From the NCBI RefSeq assembly GCF_902374955.1, contig NZ_CABKRX010000085.1, positions 122,952 to 186,951 on the forward strand: a stretch of 64,000 nt of DNA, written 5' to 3'. The stretch is from Bacillus massilioanorexius (lineage in GTDB: Bacteria > Bacillota > Bacilli > Bacillales > DSM-1321). The notes beneath the pieces were generated by a model that did no database searches, was not told where the DNA came from, and saw only the letters and a program-made list of their open reading frames with translations. A program made the position numbers and the translations under genes. Below, piece by piece: positions 43,141 to 52,614 of this stretch (its first letter is position 1; each line of letters opens with the position of its first letter).

Positions 43141-43986
43141 TTGTTAAGAATTAAGAATATAAAAGTAAAATCATTTTTCAGTATAATGGGGGTTTTCATA
43201 ATGGCGTTCTCAATAATGGCTATTTTATTAAAGCAATCTGAAAGTAAAGCTGTTAACAGCGAAGAACTTAAAGAAGTAAATCATATTATCATTAATTCAG
43301 ATGTTACAAACATTGAGATTTTAAAAAGCGAGACAAAAATACATTATAAGTTGTCAGGGAAAGCATCTTTTTTCATAAAACCAAAACTGGCGTTGAAATA
43401 TGATAAAGGCCAAGCGACTTTAACTGTTAAGGCTATCCCCAAAAAATGGATGTATTTCATCCCTGGCAATGTAAAAAGAACAACATTGCAATTATTCATT
43501 CCAGAAAGGTTACTTTCGTCCATTAAGGTTCATACTAAAAACGGAAATATTCACCTAGAAGATATAGAAGTAATAAATCACACAACTCTAGTTTCTAATA
43601 TTGGAAACATTAAGGTAGATTCATTTAAAGGCTCTTCTATACAAGTCATTGCCAAAAATGGCGCTATTATAATGGGGAAAGTAAAGGGAGAAGTGGCAAT
43701 TAATAATCATGTGGGTAGTCTTAAAGAAATAACCTTCTCAGAAATAATTGGGAAAAATACCATAAAGCTATCTAACGGAAACGCAAAAATTCTTTTACCA
43801 TCTTCTCAAGACTTAACTGATATACAACTAAATATTGAAACCAAAAATGGACACATTACAACAAATAATACACAACTAAAAAATCACATAATAATAAATG
43901 GAGCAGGCCAAAACATTAAGAGCAACAATTTCAAAAATCGCGAATTAAACATATCTGTTTCGGTTGGTAATATTGAGATTAATTAA
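43141..43986 (+). CDS. DUF4097-type beta-repeat protein with N-terminal membrane anchor
   Basis: A 281-residue protein starting at TTG after AAGGGAGG. One N-terminal membrane segment (about 12-30, FFSIMGVFIMAFSIMAILL) is followed by an extracytoplasmic beta-solenoid of the DUF4097/toastrack type: repeats such as SIKVHTKNGNIHLEDIEV, TLVSNIGNIKVDSFKGSS and IETKNGHITTNN. Relatives are linked to signalling or cell-envelope stress systems. It stands alone here, with a promoter carrying the neighbouring MarR palindrome. The role is unknown. Confidence 0.78.
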   Translation: MLRIKNIKVKSFFSIMGVFIMAFSIMAILLKQSESKAVNSEELKEVNHIIINSDVTNIEILKSETKIHYKLSGKASFFIKPKLALKYDKGQATLTVKAIPKKWMYFIPGNVKRTTLQLFIPERLLSSIKVHTKNGNIHLEDIEVINHTTLVSNIGNIKVDSFKGSSIQVIAKNGAIIMGKVKGEVAINNHVGSLKEITFSEIIGKNTIKLSNGNAKILLPSSQDLTDIQLNIETKNGHITTNNTQLKNHIIINGAGQNIKSNNFKNRELNISVSVGNIEIN

Positions 43987-43999
43987 AATAGGTTATTTT

Positions 44000-44043
44000 C
44001 GTAAACTTTCTCGCCTATTAACAAGTAATACATATAGCTTTGA
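44000..44043. repeat. AACAAGT-core repeat, copy B
   Basis: CGTAAACTTTCTCGCC followed by TATTAACAAGTAATACATATA aligns with the core copies near 13.6, 18.9 and 57.0 kb. The longer tail seen in the others is absent. Confidence 0.45.
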
Positions 44044-44075
44044 ATGTATTTACTGAACTTATTTATAAACAAATA

Positions 44076-44122
44076 AAAAGACGTTACAAAGGGCTATCTA
44101 AAACACTTTTGTAACGTCTTTC
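44076..44122. terminator. Bidirectional terminator
   Basis: AAAAGACGTTACAAA pairs with TTTTGTAACGTCTTT between the convergent DUF4097 and alcohol dehydrogenase genes. Confidence 0.8.
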
Positions 44123-44134
44123 AATTATTCACTA

Positions 44135-45127
44135 TTAGCTAATGATAAATCCTATTTTCCCTAATTGTTCAGCCTTCTCCATACGATGAAACGCATTTTC
44201 AAACTGCTCTAACGTATACATTCCATCTATAACAGGTTTAATTTGATTCTCTTCAATAAAAGATAACATCTCTTTATACTCTTCAGCGCTGCCCATTGTA
44301 GATCCTAAGATATTATATTGTCCATAAAATATATCTCTCAAATTAATTTGAACCTCATCTCCCGCAGAAGCACCAAATGTAACAATTGTCCCTCCGCGTC
44401 GAAGTTGCTTTAATGATTTATTAAATGTAGCAGCCCCAACACATTCAATAACTAAATCCACTTTCTCGCCATTAAGCACAACATCCCAATCAACATTACT
44501 ATCAATCGCTTTATCTGCACCTAGACGAAGAGCTGCATTAGCTTTTTCTTTAGAACGTGAAGTAACATATACAGTAGCTCCTACTGCTTTTGCAAATTGC
44601 AGTAAAAATGTAGCGACACCACTCCCTATCCCAGGTATTAAGACTTTCATATCATGTTTAATTTTCCCTCTTGTAAAAAGAGCACGATAAGCGGTTAAGG
44701 CAGCTAAAGATAATACCCCTGCTTCTTCCCAAGTTAAATATTTGGGTTTTTCTACTACATTTTCAATAGGCACTATAATACTTTCAGCAAATGTTCCATG
44801 AAAAGGATGTCCAATGATTTCAAACTCTTCAGGCGGGCAATCACTATTTCTATCCCAACCTAATCCCGGATTGATTATTACTTCACTACCGATTTGGTCA
44901 ACATCAACACCTTCCCCTACAACTTCAATGACACCTGCACCATCTGAACCAATTACTAAAGGTGCTTCATCAGGCTGATGACGATTAAGTACAAATAAAT
45001 CACGATGATTTAAACCCGCTGTTTTCAAACGAACGCGAACCTCGCCAGGTCCAGGACTTCCTTCTTGAATACGACCATATGATAAACCTGCAAATCCACT
45101 TTTACCCGCATGAATTAATGCTTTCAT
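44135..45127 (-). CDS. Medium-chain alcohol dehydrogenase / quinone reductase (YogA-like)
   Basis: A 330-residue MDR-superfamily protein. It shows the GroES-like N-terminal half (AGLNHRDLFVLNRHQPDEAPLVIGSDGAGV, in two parts: AGLNHRDLFVLNRHQ, APLVIGSDGAGV) and the Rossmann motif VLIPGIGSGVATFLLQFAKA (about 154-173). The structural zinc Cys cluster is missing and the catalytic Cys site is occupied by Asn-His (GLNHRD), as in YogA-type enzymes. It is a probable NADPH oxidoreductase of unknown substrate. RBS AGGAGAAT. Confidence 0.85.
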   Translation of the reverse strand: MKALIHAGKSGFAGLSYGRIQEGSPGPGEVRVRLKTAGLNHRDLFVLNRHQPDEAPLVIGSDGAGVIEVVGEGVDVDQIGSEVIINPGLGWDRNSDCPPEEFEIIGHPFHGTFAESIIVPIENVVEKPKYLTWEEAGVLSLAALTAYRALFTRGKIKHDMKVLIPGIGSGVATFLLQFAKAVGATVYVTSRSKEKANAALRLGADKAIDSNVDWDVVLNGEKVDLVIECVGAATFNKSLKQLRRGGTIVTFGASAGDEVQINLRDIFYGQYNILGSTMGSAEEYKEMLSFIEENQIKPVIDGMYTLEQFENAFHRMEKAEQLGKIGFIIS

Positions 45128-45193
45128 TTTCCTATTCTCCTTTTGAACCGTAGTAAGTTATGTATTTATACCATTATAACCCATAATGTAATA

Positions 45194-45248
45194 AAGAGGT
45201 CTCCAAGAAGTTCAAACATTTAAAAATGAACTTTTTGAAGAACCTCTC
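45194..45248 (-). terminator. Imperfect terminator-like hairpin after the nitroreductase gene
   Basis: AGAGGT...AGAAGTTCA pairs with TGAACTTTTTGAAGAACCTCT. It lies 70 bp beyond the nitroreductase stop. Confidence 0.5.
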
Positions 45249-45317
45249 TTCATTTGTTATACAAACGATTCTATTAAAGCTTCAACCTTTTTCCATAGAA
45301 TAGGACATCTATCTTTG

Positions 45318-45941
45318 TTAAATAAAAGAAGTAATTTTGTCCACTGGTAAACGCGTTGTCTTAAACGCTGGTGAAGCAGCCTTACCTAACGCAATTAATA
45401 CAATCGGTAAATATCGATCGTCTATATCAAAAGTGTCAATAAATTTTATTTTGTCAAAGCCACCGATTGTTACTGTATCGTAGCCTCTAGATTTTGCTAC
45501 TAGCATTAGCTGCATAGAAAATAATCCCGCATCAAATGAGACACTTTGTGCTCTTGATTCAATAGAAGCCTTTGAAAACAACTCTGTATATTTTTCAACA
45601 TTTGTTTTCATCATTTCTTCATCAATATATCCTGCTTCATAAGTACTTTTATAAATAGCTTCAGCATTTTTATACATATCAATATCTCCAAGAATGGCTA
45701 TTACTGCTGAAGATGTTTCAATACAATCTTGATTATAAGCAATTTTTTTCAAGTCTTTTTTGGCTTGTTTATCTTTAAATACTAAACAGCGCCATGGTTG
45801 TAAATTACAAGAAGATGGAGCTAAGGATGCCTCCTGTATCATTTCTTTAATTTCTTCTTGAGAAATAACAACTGAGGAATCGTACTCCCTAACTGAATGA
45901 CGATTAGATATAACTTGTGAAAAATCCATTTGACTGCTCAA
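45318..45941 (-). CDS. Nitroreductase-family FMN oxidoreductase
   Basis: A 207-residue flavoprotein. ISNRHSVREYD (about 11-21) carries the FMN-phosphate-binding Arg pair, SLAPSSCNLQPWRCLVF (about 36-52) the second FMN-contact loop, and YDTVTIGGFD with VLIALGKAA the C-terminal elements. It reduces nitro, quinone or related compounds with NAD(P)H. The start is TTG after GGAGGGAG. Its similarity to B. subtilis YdgI/YodC-type proteins is from memory. Confidence 0.88.
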   Translation of the reverse strand: MSSQMDFSQVISNRHSVREYDSSVVISQEEIKEMIQEASLAPSSCNLQPWRCLVFKDKQAKKDLKKIAYNQDCIETSSAVIAILGDIDMYKNAEAIYKSTYEAGYIDEEMMKTNVEKYTELFSKASIESRAQSVSFDAGLFSMQLMLVAKSRGYDTVTIGGFDKIKFIDTFDIDDRYLPIVLIALGKAASPAFKTTRLPVDKITSFI

Positions 45942-46100
45942 AGCTTTCTCCCTCCAAATATGTATTAATTTTAGATTCTACTCTAACTTACTAATTGCTC
46001 CAGAAAGTGTCAAGTTATTCTAATATAGCATTACAAAAGAAGGAAAACGATTCTCATTCATTTAGAGGAAATATAAAATAATAACGTTGAATGACCCCAT

Positions 46101-46358
46101 TTATGATTCTTGCAAATCACTAACTATATCATGTAAGAATTGCTGATATTGTTCTAATTGCTTCCTTTGATGTTCAGACGCAATTTCCAACGCATTTTCA
46201 ATTTGTTGATATGCTACTTCTATTTCTTGTTTCAAATGTTTTAATTGCTGACCATATGCTGCATCAGTTGAATCCATTTTTTCAAGAACATCACTTACTT
46301 CTTTTGTTTTTTCTTGTGCTTCTTGAAAGGCATATTGATTATCTTTTCTATAAGGCAT
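46101..46358 (-). CDS. Small coiled-coil protein (DUF2524/YtzC-like), tentative
   Basis: An 85-residue, Gln/Glu-rich protein predicted to be almost entirely helical, with heptad-like spacing (LKHLKQEIEVAYQQIENALEI, here as LKHLKQEIEVAYQQI, ENALEIA). It starts at ATG after AAAGGAG. It may belong to DUF2524 (YtzC), but I cannot confirm this. The function is unknown. It sits just upstream of, and divergent from, sspP. Confidence 0.65.
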   Translation of the reverse strand: MPYRKDNQYAFQEAQEKTKEVSDVLEKMDSTDAAYGQQLKHLKQEIEVAYQQIENALEIASEHQRKQLEQYQQFLHDIVSDLQES

Positions 46359-46597
46359 AATAAGACTCCTTTCATCATTTTATTGATAGATTTCACCAAA
46401 ACCATTTCATTTATTCGATGAATAAAAACAGCGTACTTTACAAATTTTATAAAGTGAAACTTTGCTTTGATTGAGCTCGTTCTCAACAGAAAAAAAGTTA
46501 AACTAGTTAGATTTTATTGAAGCTTATTTCCCATGTTTCGCTAGTGTGAATCATTATTTTTCAATAAAAATCTTTTCAAAAAATGGAGGAATCGTAA

Positions 46598-46741
46598 ATG
46601 AGTGTAATTGATGGTAAAGGACCTAAGAAGCATGCTATAAAAGAACATCAATCTGGGCAGCCTGCGCCTTTAAGTGGCTCTCATAAGGTAAAAAATCGGA
46701 AACACAGTCGTCAAAAACATAATTCAAGTCATGATATGTAA
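46598..46741 (+). CDS. sspP: Small acid-soluble spore protein P
   Basis: A 47-residue basic protein, ATG after TGGAGGA. It reads MSVIDGKGPKKHAIKEHQSG, QPAPLSGSHKVKNRKHSRQK, HNSSHDM. The GQP-PL-GS-KVKNR-H-RQKHN-SHDM pattern matches B. subtilis SspP (CotL). It is a minor spore-core protein expressed in the forespore. In B. subtilis it is adjacent to sspO; here 6.8 kb separate them. Confidence 0.9.
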   Translation: MSVIDGKGPKKHAIKEHQSGQPAPLSGSHKVKNRKHSRQKHNSSHDM

Positions 46742-46979
46742 TTAATAAAGGCTGTTTCGATTTGTGAATAAGATGAGCAAAAAAGTCGTTTAAGGGCATG
46801 ATGCGAGAATTCTACGGGAGCAGCCTCGATGGAATTTGCCCACATAGAGTAAAATAGAGAATATTTTAAATTTATCACATGGAAAAGATTGTAATAAAGA
46901 TGAAATGTGTTATCTTTAATTAAAGCGACTAAGCTATTTGTACCTTTACTTTTATGAAAGATCCATCATCAGAGAATTC
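46742..46979. other. Intergenic stretch with a locally GC-richer segment
   Basis: Around 46795-46855 the sequence is richer in GC (GGGCATGATGCGAGAATTC, CTACGGGAGCAGCC) than its surroundings. It has no RBS-linked ORF. It may be a decayed intergenic repeat, but I could not align it to the three families described. Confidence 0.3.
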
Positions 46980-47014
46980 TACCACCGTATAAAAAATACG
47001 GTGGTTTTCTTTTT
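46980..47014 (+). terminator. Intrinsic terminator
   Basis: ACCACCGTAT/ATACGGTGGT with a 5-nt loop is followed by TTTTCTTTTTTT. It lies 240 bp beyond sspP on the same strand. Confidence 0.8.
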
Positions 47015-47171
47015 TTCTATCTCAACTTATCAAGCTAATTTCACTTCTTTTATAGTCATCAAATGTGAAGAGTAATATCTAGTGACTATTTAATTAGTTC
47101 AAATAATATTTGACAGCTATCTAGTCATAAAAAACATTATTGATATTTTTTAATTACATAGGGAGATAAAT

Positions 47172-48071
47172 ATGAATAAATATCTATTTGGATTACTTGT
47201 TATCATTACTACATTTTTAATGGGTTCTTCTTTTGCAATTGGTAAAATTGGACTTATGCACACAACACCTTTACTACTCGTCTCGCTGCGCTTTCTTATT
47301 GCTGGAGTCATCATGATGATAATTGTTGCTTGTCTAAAAAGAACCCATCCTAAAACGATACAGAATTGGCTAAGAATGATTATTATTGGTTTTTTTCAAA
47401 CTACTGGAGTAATGGGGTGTATATTTATTAGTCTAAGAACCATTCATGCTGGTGCCACTTCGATTTTAACTTTTATGAATCCATTGTTGGTAGTTATACT
47501 TGGAACCATCTTCTTTAAAAACAACTACAGAGTAATACAATGGGGAGGTGTTTTATTGGGCTTTATAGGTGTATTTATAACAATGGGAGGACAAATTGAT
47601 TTAAAAGTTGGAACTCTGTTAGGTTTTTTATCTGCAGTTTCCTGGGCTTTTGCAACTCTGTTAATAAAAAAATGGGGCGAAGCTTTTGACACTTGGGTAC
47701 TTTCTGCCTATCAAATGTTTTTTGGAGGATGCTTGTTGTTATTGCTTAGTTTCTTATTAGAAACACCTTCATTTAGTATAAATAGCCAATCAATCATTAT
47801 ATTATTATGGTTAGCGATAATGGCTTCAATTGTTCAGTTTTCACTATGGTTTTTCCTACTTCAAAAAGGTGAGCCTGGCAAAACAAGTGCTTTTTTATTT
47901 TTAGCTCCTTTTTTTGGAGTTGTTTCTGGAGCATTATTATTAGACGAACCTTTACATTGGTACATTATTATAGGTGGAATTCTAATTTTCACTGGAATAT
48001 TCTTAGTGAACTACCAAGTAACAAAAAAACAAGGATTTATGAAAACAACTGTGAAATCGGAAAATGCATAG
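47172..48071 (+). CDS. EamA/DMT-family transporter
   Basis: A 299-residue membrane protein with ten helices in two EamA repeats (about 5-135 and 145-285). Typical features are FLMGSSFAIGKIGL in helix 1, ATSILTFMNPLLVVILGTIF in helix 4, and GALLLDEPLHWYIIIGGILI in helix 9-10. It probably exports a metabolite or amino acid. It is monocistronic, with RBS AGGGAGAT and a terminator shared with the convergent sbcC. Confidence 0.88.
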   Translation: MNKYLFGLLVIITTFLMGSSFAIGKIGLMHTTPLLLVSLRFLIAGVIMMIIVACLKRTHPKTIQNWLRMIIIGFFQTTGVMGCIFISLRTIHAGATSILTFMNPLLVVILGTIFFKNNYRVIQWGGVLLGFIGVFITMGGQIDLKVGTLLGFLSAVSWAFATLLIKKWGEAFDTWVLSAYQMFFGGCLLLLLSFLLETPSFSINSQSIIILLWLAIMASIVQFSLWFFLLQKGEPGKTSAFLFLAPFFGVVSGALLLDEPLHWYIIIGGILIFTGIFLVNYQVTKKQGFMKTTVKSENA

Positions 48072-48096
48072 GAAAATACTCTTATTTAATAACGAG

Positions 48097-48132
48097 AGGC
48101 GTATCCAAAATGATTGTATTTTAGATACGCCT
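48097..48132. terminator. Bidirectional terminator between the EamA gene and sbcC
   Basis: AGGCGTATC(c)AAAAT pairs with ATTTT(a)GATACGCCT. Confidence 0.8.
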
Positions 48133-48140
48133 AATATGAT

Positions 48141-51100
48141 TTACGTTAATATAAATTTTGTAGTACTCCCATTTTGTTGACCCATTACTTCAAGCCTTGC
48201 ATCAATTCTTTCTTTTAATTCTGGAACATGTGAGATAATTCCTACCAAGCGTCCATTACTTTGAATATCTAGTAACGCCTCGATTGCTTGATCTAATGAT
48301 TCAGGGTCTAATGTTCCAAAGCCTTCATCGATAAACATTGTCTCTAACGAAATACCTCCTGCATTTTGTTGAACAACCGCAGCCAAACCTAAGGCAAGAG
48401 AAAGAGATGCCTTAAAACTTTCTCCACCAGACAACGTTTTAACATGCCTTTCAGTACCTGTGTATTGGTCAAAAACGGTTAATTCTAAACCACTTTGAAT
48501 ATTTCTTCTAGTTGGATCGACTTTTCTCAATAAACGATATCTACCGCTGGTCATTTTTGTTAATCTCTCATTTGCTTCTAGTAAAATGTCATCTAAAAAG
48601 GCAGCTAATACAAAACGTTCAAATGTAATACGGAAAGGGTTTTGACCTTTTGAAATTTCATATAAATGACCGATTGTTTCATATTCCCTTTGAATTTCCT
48701 TACGCTTATCAATTGCCATGGTCATTTTCCGAATAACCTTTTCATTTTGCTGTATTTTTACATGCATTTCACTTATAATCTCTCGCTGTTTATTCATTTC
48801 ATCTATTAGATTTTGCACTTGCTGTTCTAAACTTTCAATATCAGGCATTTCTACATCTTTCAATACATATTCTATATTTGTAAATAAGCTACTTACATGT
48901 TGATATTCCTTATCAAAAGATTCAATTTCATTTTTCAGTTTTTCTATCTCAAAATCTTCTTTTTTAGCTTTTACATATGACTGATATGATTCAAAACCTT
49001 GATTCTCCATCTCCTGCTTAAAAAGATCTCGTTCACGTTCTAATTCAACCTGAAGAGACGATAGATTTTCTTCATATGTCTCAATCGTGCTTTTTACTTT
49101 CGTCTCTTCTTGTAGGTATTGCTGCCATATTTTTTGCTTACTTTCAAGTAATTGTTGTAGCTCATCACGTTTTGAAATGGCAGCTTTTAAAGCTTTTTCA
49201 TAGTCAGCATAAGACCTTAGCTGTTCAGGGAGTCTTTCCATCATGCTTAACCATTTTGTCTGATGCTTAATATATAGCTCTTTTGATGAGTCTTCTTTTT
49301 CTTTCTCTTGTTTTAATGATGTTAATAGACTTGTATGCTTATCTTTATACGTTACTCTCTTTTGCTCTAAATCCGGTAAAGCTTTTTTCTGATCGAGTAG
49401 TTTCGCCACGTTTATAGATAAGTTCTTAGCTAAATCAATACTATATTGTATATGATCATCGATATTTTCCACACAAAAGTCCGATACTTTATCTTCGAGA
49501 GCAGTAACTTGTTTGTTGACATTATCTTGAATATTTTCAAACTGCATTTGCAGCTTATCATACTCCCTTTGAAGTTTAATAAACAACTGCTCCGCTTTGT
49601 TCGCTTTTTCTTTTTGTTGTTCAAAAGCTTCCTGAGTTGTATTGTTTTCATCATGTATAGCAGGATTAGGATGAGTCACTGAACCACAAACCGCACATGG
49701 CAGACCATCAACAAGATTAGATGCTAACAGACTAGCATGAGATTGAAAGATAGCCCGCTCCATCTCTTCTAGTTCTTTCTTAGCATCACCTAATTGGATT
49801 TCAGCTTGTGTAATCTTCTTTTTCTTTTCAAGTAATTGATTTTCGAGGGTCTTCATATTAGATTTGTTTGTTTTATAGTCTTGAAATAATCGTAATACTT
49901 CCTCGTTTTTTTCTTGATTGCGAATTGTCTCAGAGTATTGTGTTGAAGCTTTCTGCGATTGTAGAACAGCTTGATCAATCTCAGCTATGCCTATTTCAAT
50001 ATCACTCACTTGTTTTTCATATGATAGTCGATTTTCACTATGTTGTCTCCATTGCTTTTCATAGAGTTCAACTTCTTTTTGAAAGTTAGCAAAAGACAGT
50101 ACATCCGACTTTAAATCTTGTAAGCTTATGACATTAGCTACTGCCGCTTCTCTCTCTTCCGTTTTACTTAATTGAAGTTGATAATCTTGATGACTTTGTT
50201 TGACATGATTACGAATATTGACATACTGTTGTTTCAATTTTTCCAGCTGAACCTTCGTATCATTCATCCTATTTCCTATTCGCAAATAGGATTGCTCTTG
50301 TTTTTCTAGTAATTTTGCTTTTTGCGACTCCACTAATTCAACTTTCCTTAAATCAATAACCACTTGTTTCTCTTGTAATTTATCTTTTGCGGCGCGCAGT
50401 CTTTGTCTTTCTGCAAACTTTTCTTTTATTTCTTTTCCTTGAAAAAGACGCTTTTGGATTTCTTTTTCCCATGCTTCTTTCAATTTAAATTCATTTTGAA
50501 GCAATTCCATTTCATTATTGCTTTCTGCCATATCCTCTTTTACAAATTCAATGATTTGTTCATCGGTAAGAGCCATGATTTGTTCTATATCTTCACGATC
50601 AGGTCTCCATTCAATATCATCATGTAAAGCTTTAATTTCTATTTGGAGCTGCTCTTCATGCTTTTTAATGACACTAACGTCATCCTTTAGCTTTTCTTCA
50701 ATTTTTTTATAAATTTGTGTATGAAATAATTTTTGAAGAATAACTTCTTTTTCCTTACTCTCAGATACAAGAAGTTTTTTAAATTCACCTTGAGGAATCA
50801 TTAATATTTGTTTAAATTGAGAAGCGTCTAATCCTATGATTTGCTTAATTTTATCATCAACATCTCTTACATTAGCTGCTAGTAATACCTTGCCTTCATT
50901 AGAAATTTCATAAAGCTCAGCTTTTGCCCCTACTGTTGTGCTCCCCTCACCTGATTTCTTTTTTCTTTCCTGCATAGGTGTTCGCCAAATAAAATAGGTT
51001 TTCTCTCTAAGCTGAAATTCCAAAGAAACTTCAGTTAAAAGATTGGGTTCAGCAAAATGGCTTCTTAAATCCGGACCATTACGATCATCACCGCTTGCTT

Positions 51101-51263
51101 TACCAAAAATGGCAAAACTAATACCATCAAAGATTGTTGTTTTCCCGGCACCCGTTTTACCAGAAATAACAAACATATTTCGATTTCCAAGCTTTGTGAA
51201 ATCAATTATTTCAGTACCTGCATAGGGACCAAATGCTTGAAGCTGTAATTTTAATGGTCTCAA
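48141..51263 (-). CDS. sbcC: SbcC (Rad50-like) ATPase subunit of the SbcCD nuclease
   Basis: A 1040-residue SMC-family ATPase. N-terminal Walker A is ISGKTGAGKTTIFDGI (about 33-48). Two very long coiled coils flank a zinc hook LPCAVCGS (about 530). The C-terminal ABC signature TLSGGESFKASLSLALGLA and Walker B METMFIDEGFGTLD follow. With SbcD it removes hairpins and protein-blocked DNA ends. The start codon overlaps the sbcD stop by four bases. The length is near that of B. subtilis SbcC. Confidence 0.95.
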   Translation of the reverse strand: MRPLKLQLQAFGPYAGTEIIDFTKLGNRNMFVISGKTGAGKTTIFDGISFAIFGKASGDDRNGPDLRSHFAEPNLLTEVSLEFQLREKTYFIWRTPMQERKKKSGEGSTTVGAKAELYEISNEGKVLLAANVRDVDDKIKQIIGLDASQFKQILMIPQGEFKKLLVSESKEKEVILQKLFHTQIYKKIEEKLKDDVSVIKKHEEQLQIEIKALHDDIEWRPDREDIEQIMALTDEQIIEFVKEDMAESNNEMELLQNEFKLKEAWEKEIQKRLFQGKEIKEKFAERQRLRAAKDKLQEKQVVIDLRKVELVESQKAKLLEKQEQSYLRIGNRMNDTKVQLEKLKQQYVNIRNHVKQSHQDYQLQLSKTEEREAAVANVISLQDLKSDVLSFANFQKEVELYEKQWRQHSENRLSYEKQVSDIEIGIAEIDQAVLQSQKASTQYSETIRNQEKNEEVLRLFQDYKTNKSNMKTLENQLLEKKKKITQAEIQLGDAKKELEEMERAIFQSHASLLASNLVDGLPCAVCGSVTHPNPAIHDENNTTQEAFEQQKEKANKAEQLFIKLQREYDKLQMQFENIQDNVNKQVTALEDKVSDFCVENIDDHIQYSIDLAKNLSINVAKLLDQKKALPDLEQKRVTYKDKHTSLLTSLKQEKEKEDSSKELYIKHQTKWLSMMERLPEQLRSYADYEKALKAAISKRDELQQLLESKQKIWQQYLQEETKVKSTIETYEENLSSLQVELERERDLFKQEMENQGFESYQSYVKAKKEDFEIEKLKNEIESFDKEYQHVSSLFTNIEYVLKDVEMPDIESLEQQVQNLIDEMNKQREIISEMHVKIQQNEKVIRKMTMAIDKRKEIQREYETIGHLYEISKGQNPFRITFERFVLAAFLDDILLEANERLTKMTSGRYRLLRKVDPTRRNIQSGLELTVFDQYTGTERHVKTLSGGESFKASLSLALGLAAVVQQNAGGISLETMFIDEGFGTLDPESLDQAIEALLDIQSNGRLVGIISHVPELKERIDARLEVMGQQNGSTTKFILT

Positions 51264-52405
51264 TTTACTTCCACCTCTTTTTTCACACTTGAAATAACTT
51301 TTTCCATTACCTTCTTCTTATTAGCATCGAATTCTCGATCCGTCATTTGACGATAAAAGCTTTCAAATAATTGCAATTCAGATTTACTTTCACCTTTTAA
51401 AACGTTTAATTCTTGTTTATTTTTTATATCTTTCTGATCCCACTTTCTTTCCAAGTGAAGAACATTTGGATATACTTGTCTCAATTTTTGAATTGGGTCT
51501 AATATCGTTCCTTCATCTAATAATGTAATTTTTAAATAGTCATTTACACTTTGTTGATTATAAAATGCTGGTTCCATAATTTCATGAAAATACCCAATGA
51601 TTTCTCTCATATCCTTTTCAGGTATCAACGGTCTTTTCTCTACAGTAAAAGTACCATCTTCTTTCATCTCAACAATGTTAATGGATTTATTCTGTTTAGC
51701 TTCGGAAAACGAATATTTTAAAAGCGAACCAGAATAAAAAATAGTTGGATGATGTATAGCATCAGGACTATGAAGGTGACCAAGTGCTGTATAAGTAAAT
51801 GGAGCAAATAAATCACTAGAGACTGATCCAGACCCACCAACAGATAGAGTTCTTTCCGAGTCGGATGTAATACCTCCTGTGACAAAGGCGTGACCTACCA
51901 AAACATTTGGTTGATTAGTATTCATATTGCGTCGAATACGCTCAACAATCGATTTCATTGCATCTTGATGAGTGCTTATACTTTCATCTTGATACAATTG
52001 TTTCACTACGCCTGGTTCAGCATAAGGAACACAATAAAAGTTAACTCCTTTTATTCGGATTGGCGTAACCTCTTCTTCTATTTTACTTTCGATATATAAA
52101 TTACTATGCTTATACCATGAAGAACCGAATGATAAGCGCTCTGCACTATCATGATTTCCTGTAATGGCCACAATTGGTATATTCATTTTAATATTCAATT
52201 GAAAAAGAATTTCATCTAATAATTCGACAGCTTCAGTAGGAGGAACCGATCGATCGTATAGATCACCTGCGATGACGATAGCATCTGGTTTCTCTACTTC
52301 AACAATTTGTAAAAATTGTTGTAAGATTTCTCTTTGATTTTCTGTCATGTGGATTCCATGAACAATTTTACCTAGATGCCAATCGGCAGTATGAATAAAT
52401 TTCAA
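51260..52405 (-). CDS. sbcD: SbcD (Mre11-like) nuclease subunit
   Basis: A 381-residue calcineurin-like phosphoesterase. The metal motifs are HTADWHLGK (5-13), IAGDLYDRSVPP (about 46-57), ITGNHDSAERL (about 80-90) and GHLHSPDAI (about 207-215). The start is TTG after AGAGAGGG. It forms the SbcCD complex for DNA end processing, and the operon order sbcD-sbcC is standard. Confidence 0.95.
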   Translation of the reverse strand: MKFIHTADWHLGKIVHGIHMTENQREILQQFLQIVEVEKPDAIVIAGDLYDRSVPPTEAVELLDEILFQLNIKMNIPIVAITGNHDSAERLSFGSSWYKHSNLYIESKIEEEVTPIRIKGVNFYCVPYAEPGVVKQLYQDESISTHQDAMKSIVERIRRNMNTNQPNVLVGHAFVTGGITSDSERTLSVGGSGSVSSDLFAPFTYTALGHLHSPDAIHHPTIFYSGSLLKYSFSEAKQNKSINIVEMKEDGTFTVEKRPLIPEKDMREIIGYFHEIMEPAFYNQQSVNDYLKITLLDEGTILDPIQKLRQVYPNVLHLERKWDQKDIKNKQELNVLKGESKSELQLFESFYRQMTDREFDANKKKVMEKVISSVKKEVEVN

Positions 52406-52552
52406 TTGTAATCCCTCTCTTCATCCTATTATCCATTTCTAGTATAACAGATATAACCTAATCTAGAATGAACGTTCTACTCTATATTTACTAATTCTTT
52501 TCATACACCTTTTCATCTGAATGATGCCCTTCTATCAAAAATAGCTATCAAT

Positions 52553-52602
52553 TAAAAAAGGCTGTCCGAAAAATGAATAATCATCCATTTTAGACGCCTT
52601 TA
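52553..52602 (-). terminator. Terminator of the yneK gene
   Basis: AAAGGCGTC...AAAATG pairs with CATTTTT...GACAGCCTTT, with TTTTTTAAT following on the minus strand. Confidence 0.65.
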
Positions 52603-52614
52603 GCATTAGTATTA

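Noticed and set aside
46795..46855. Fourth repeat family in the gap after sspP
   Set aside because: The segment is GC-richer, but I could not align it convincingly to anything else in the window.
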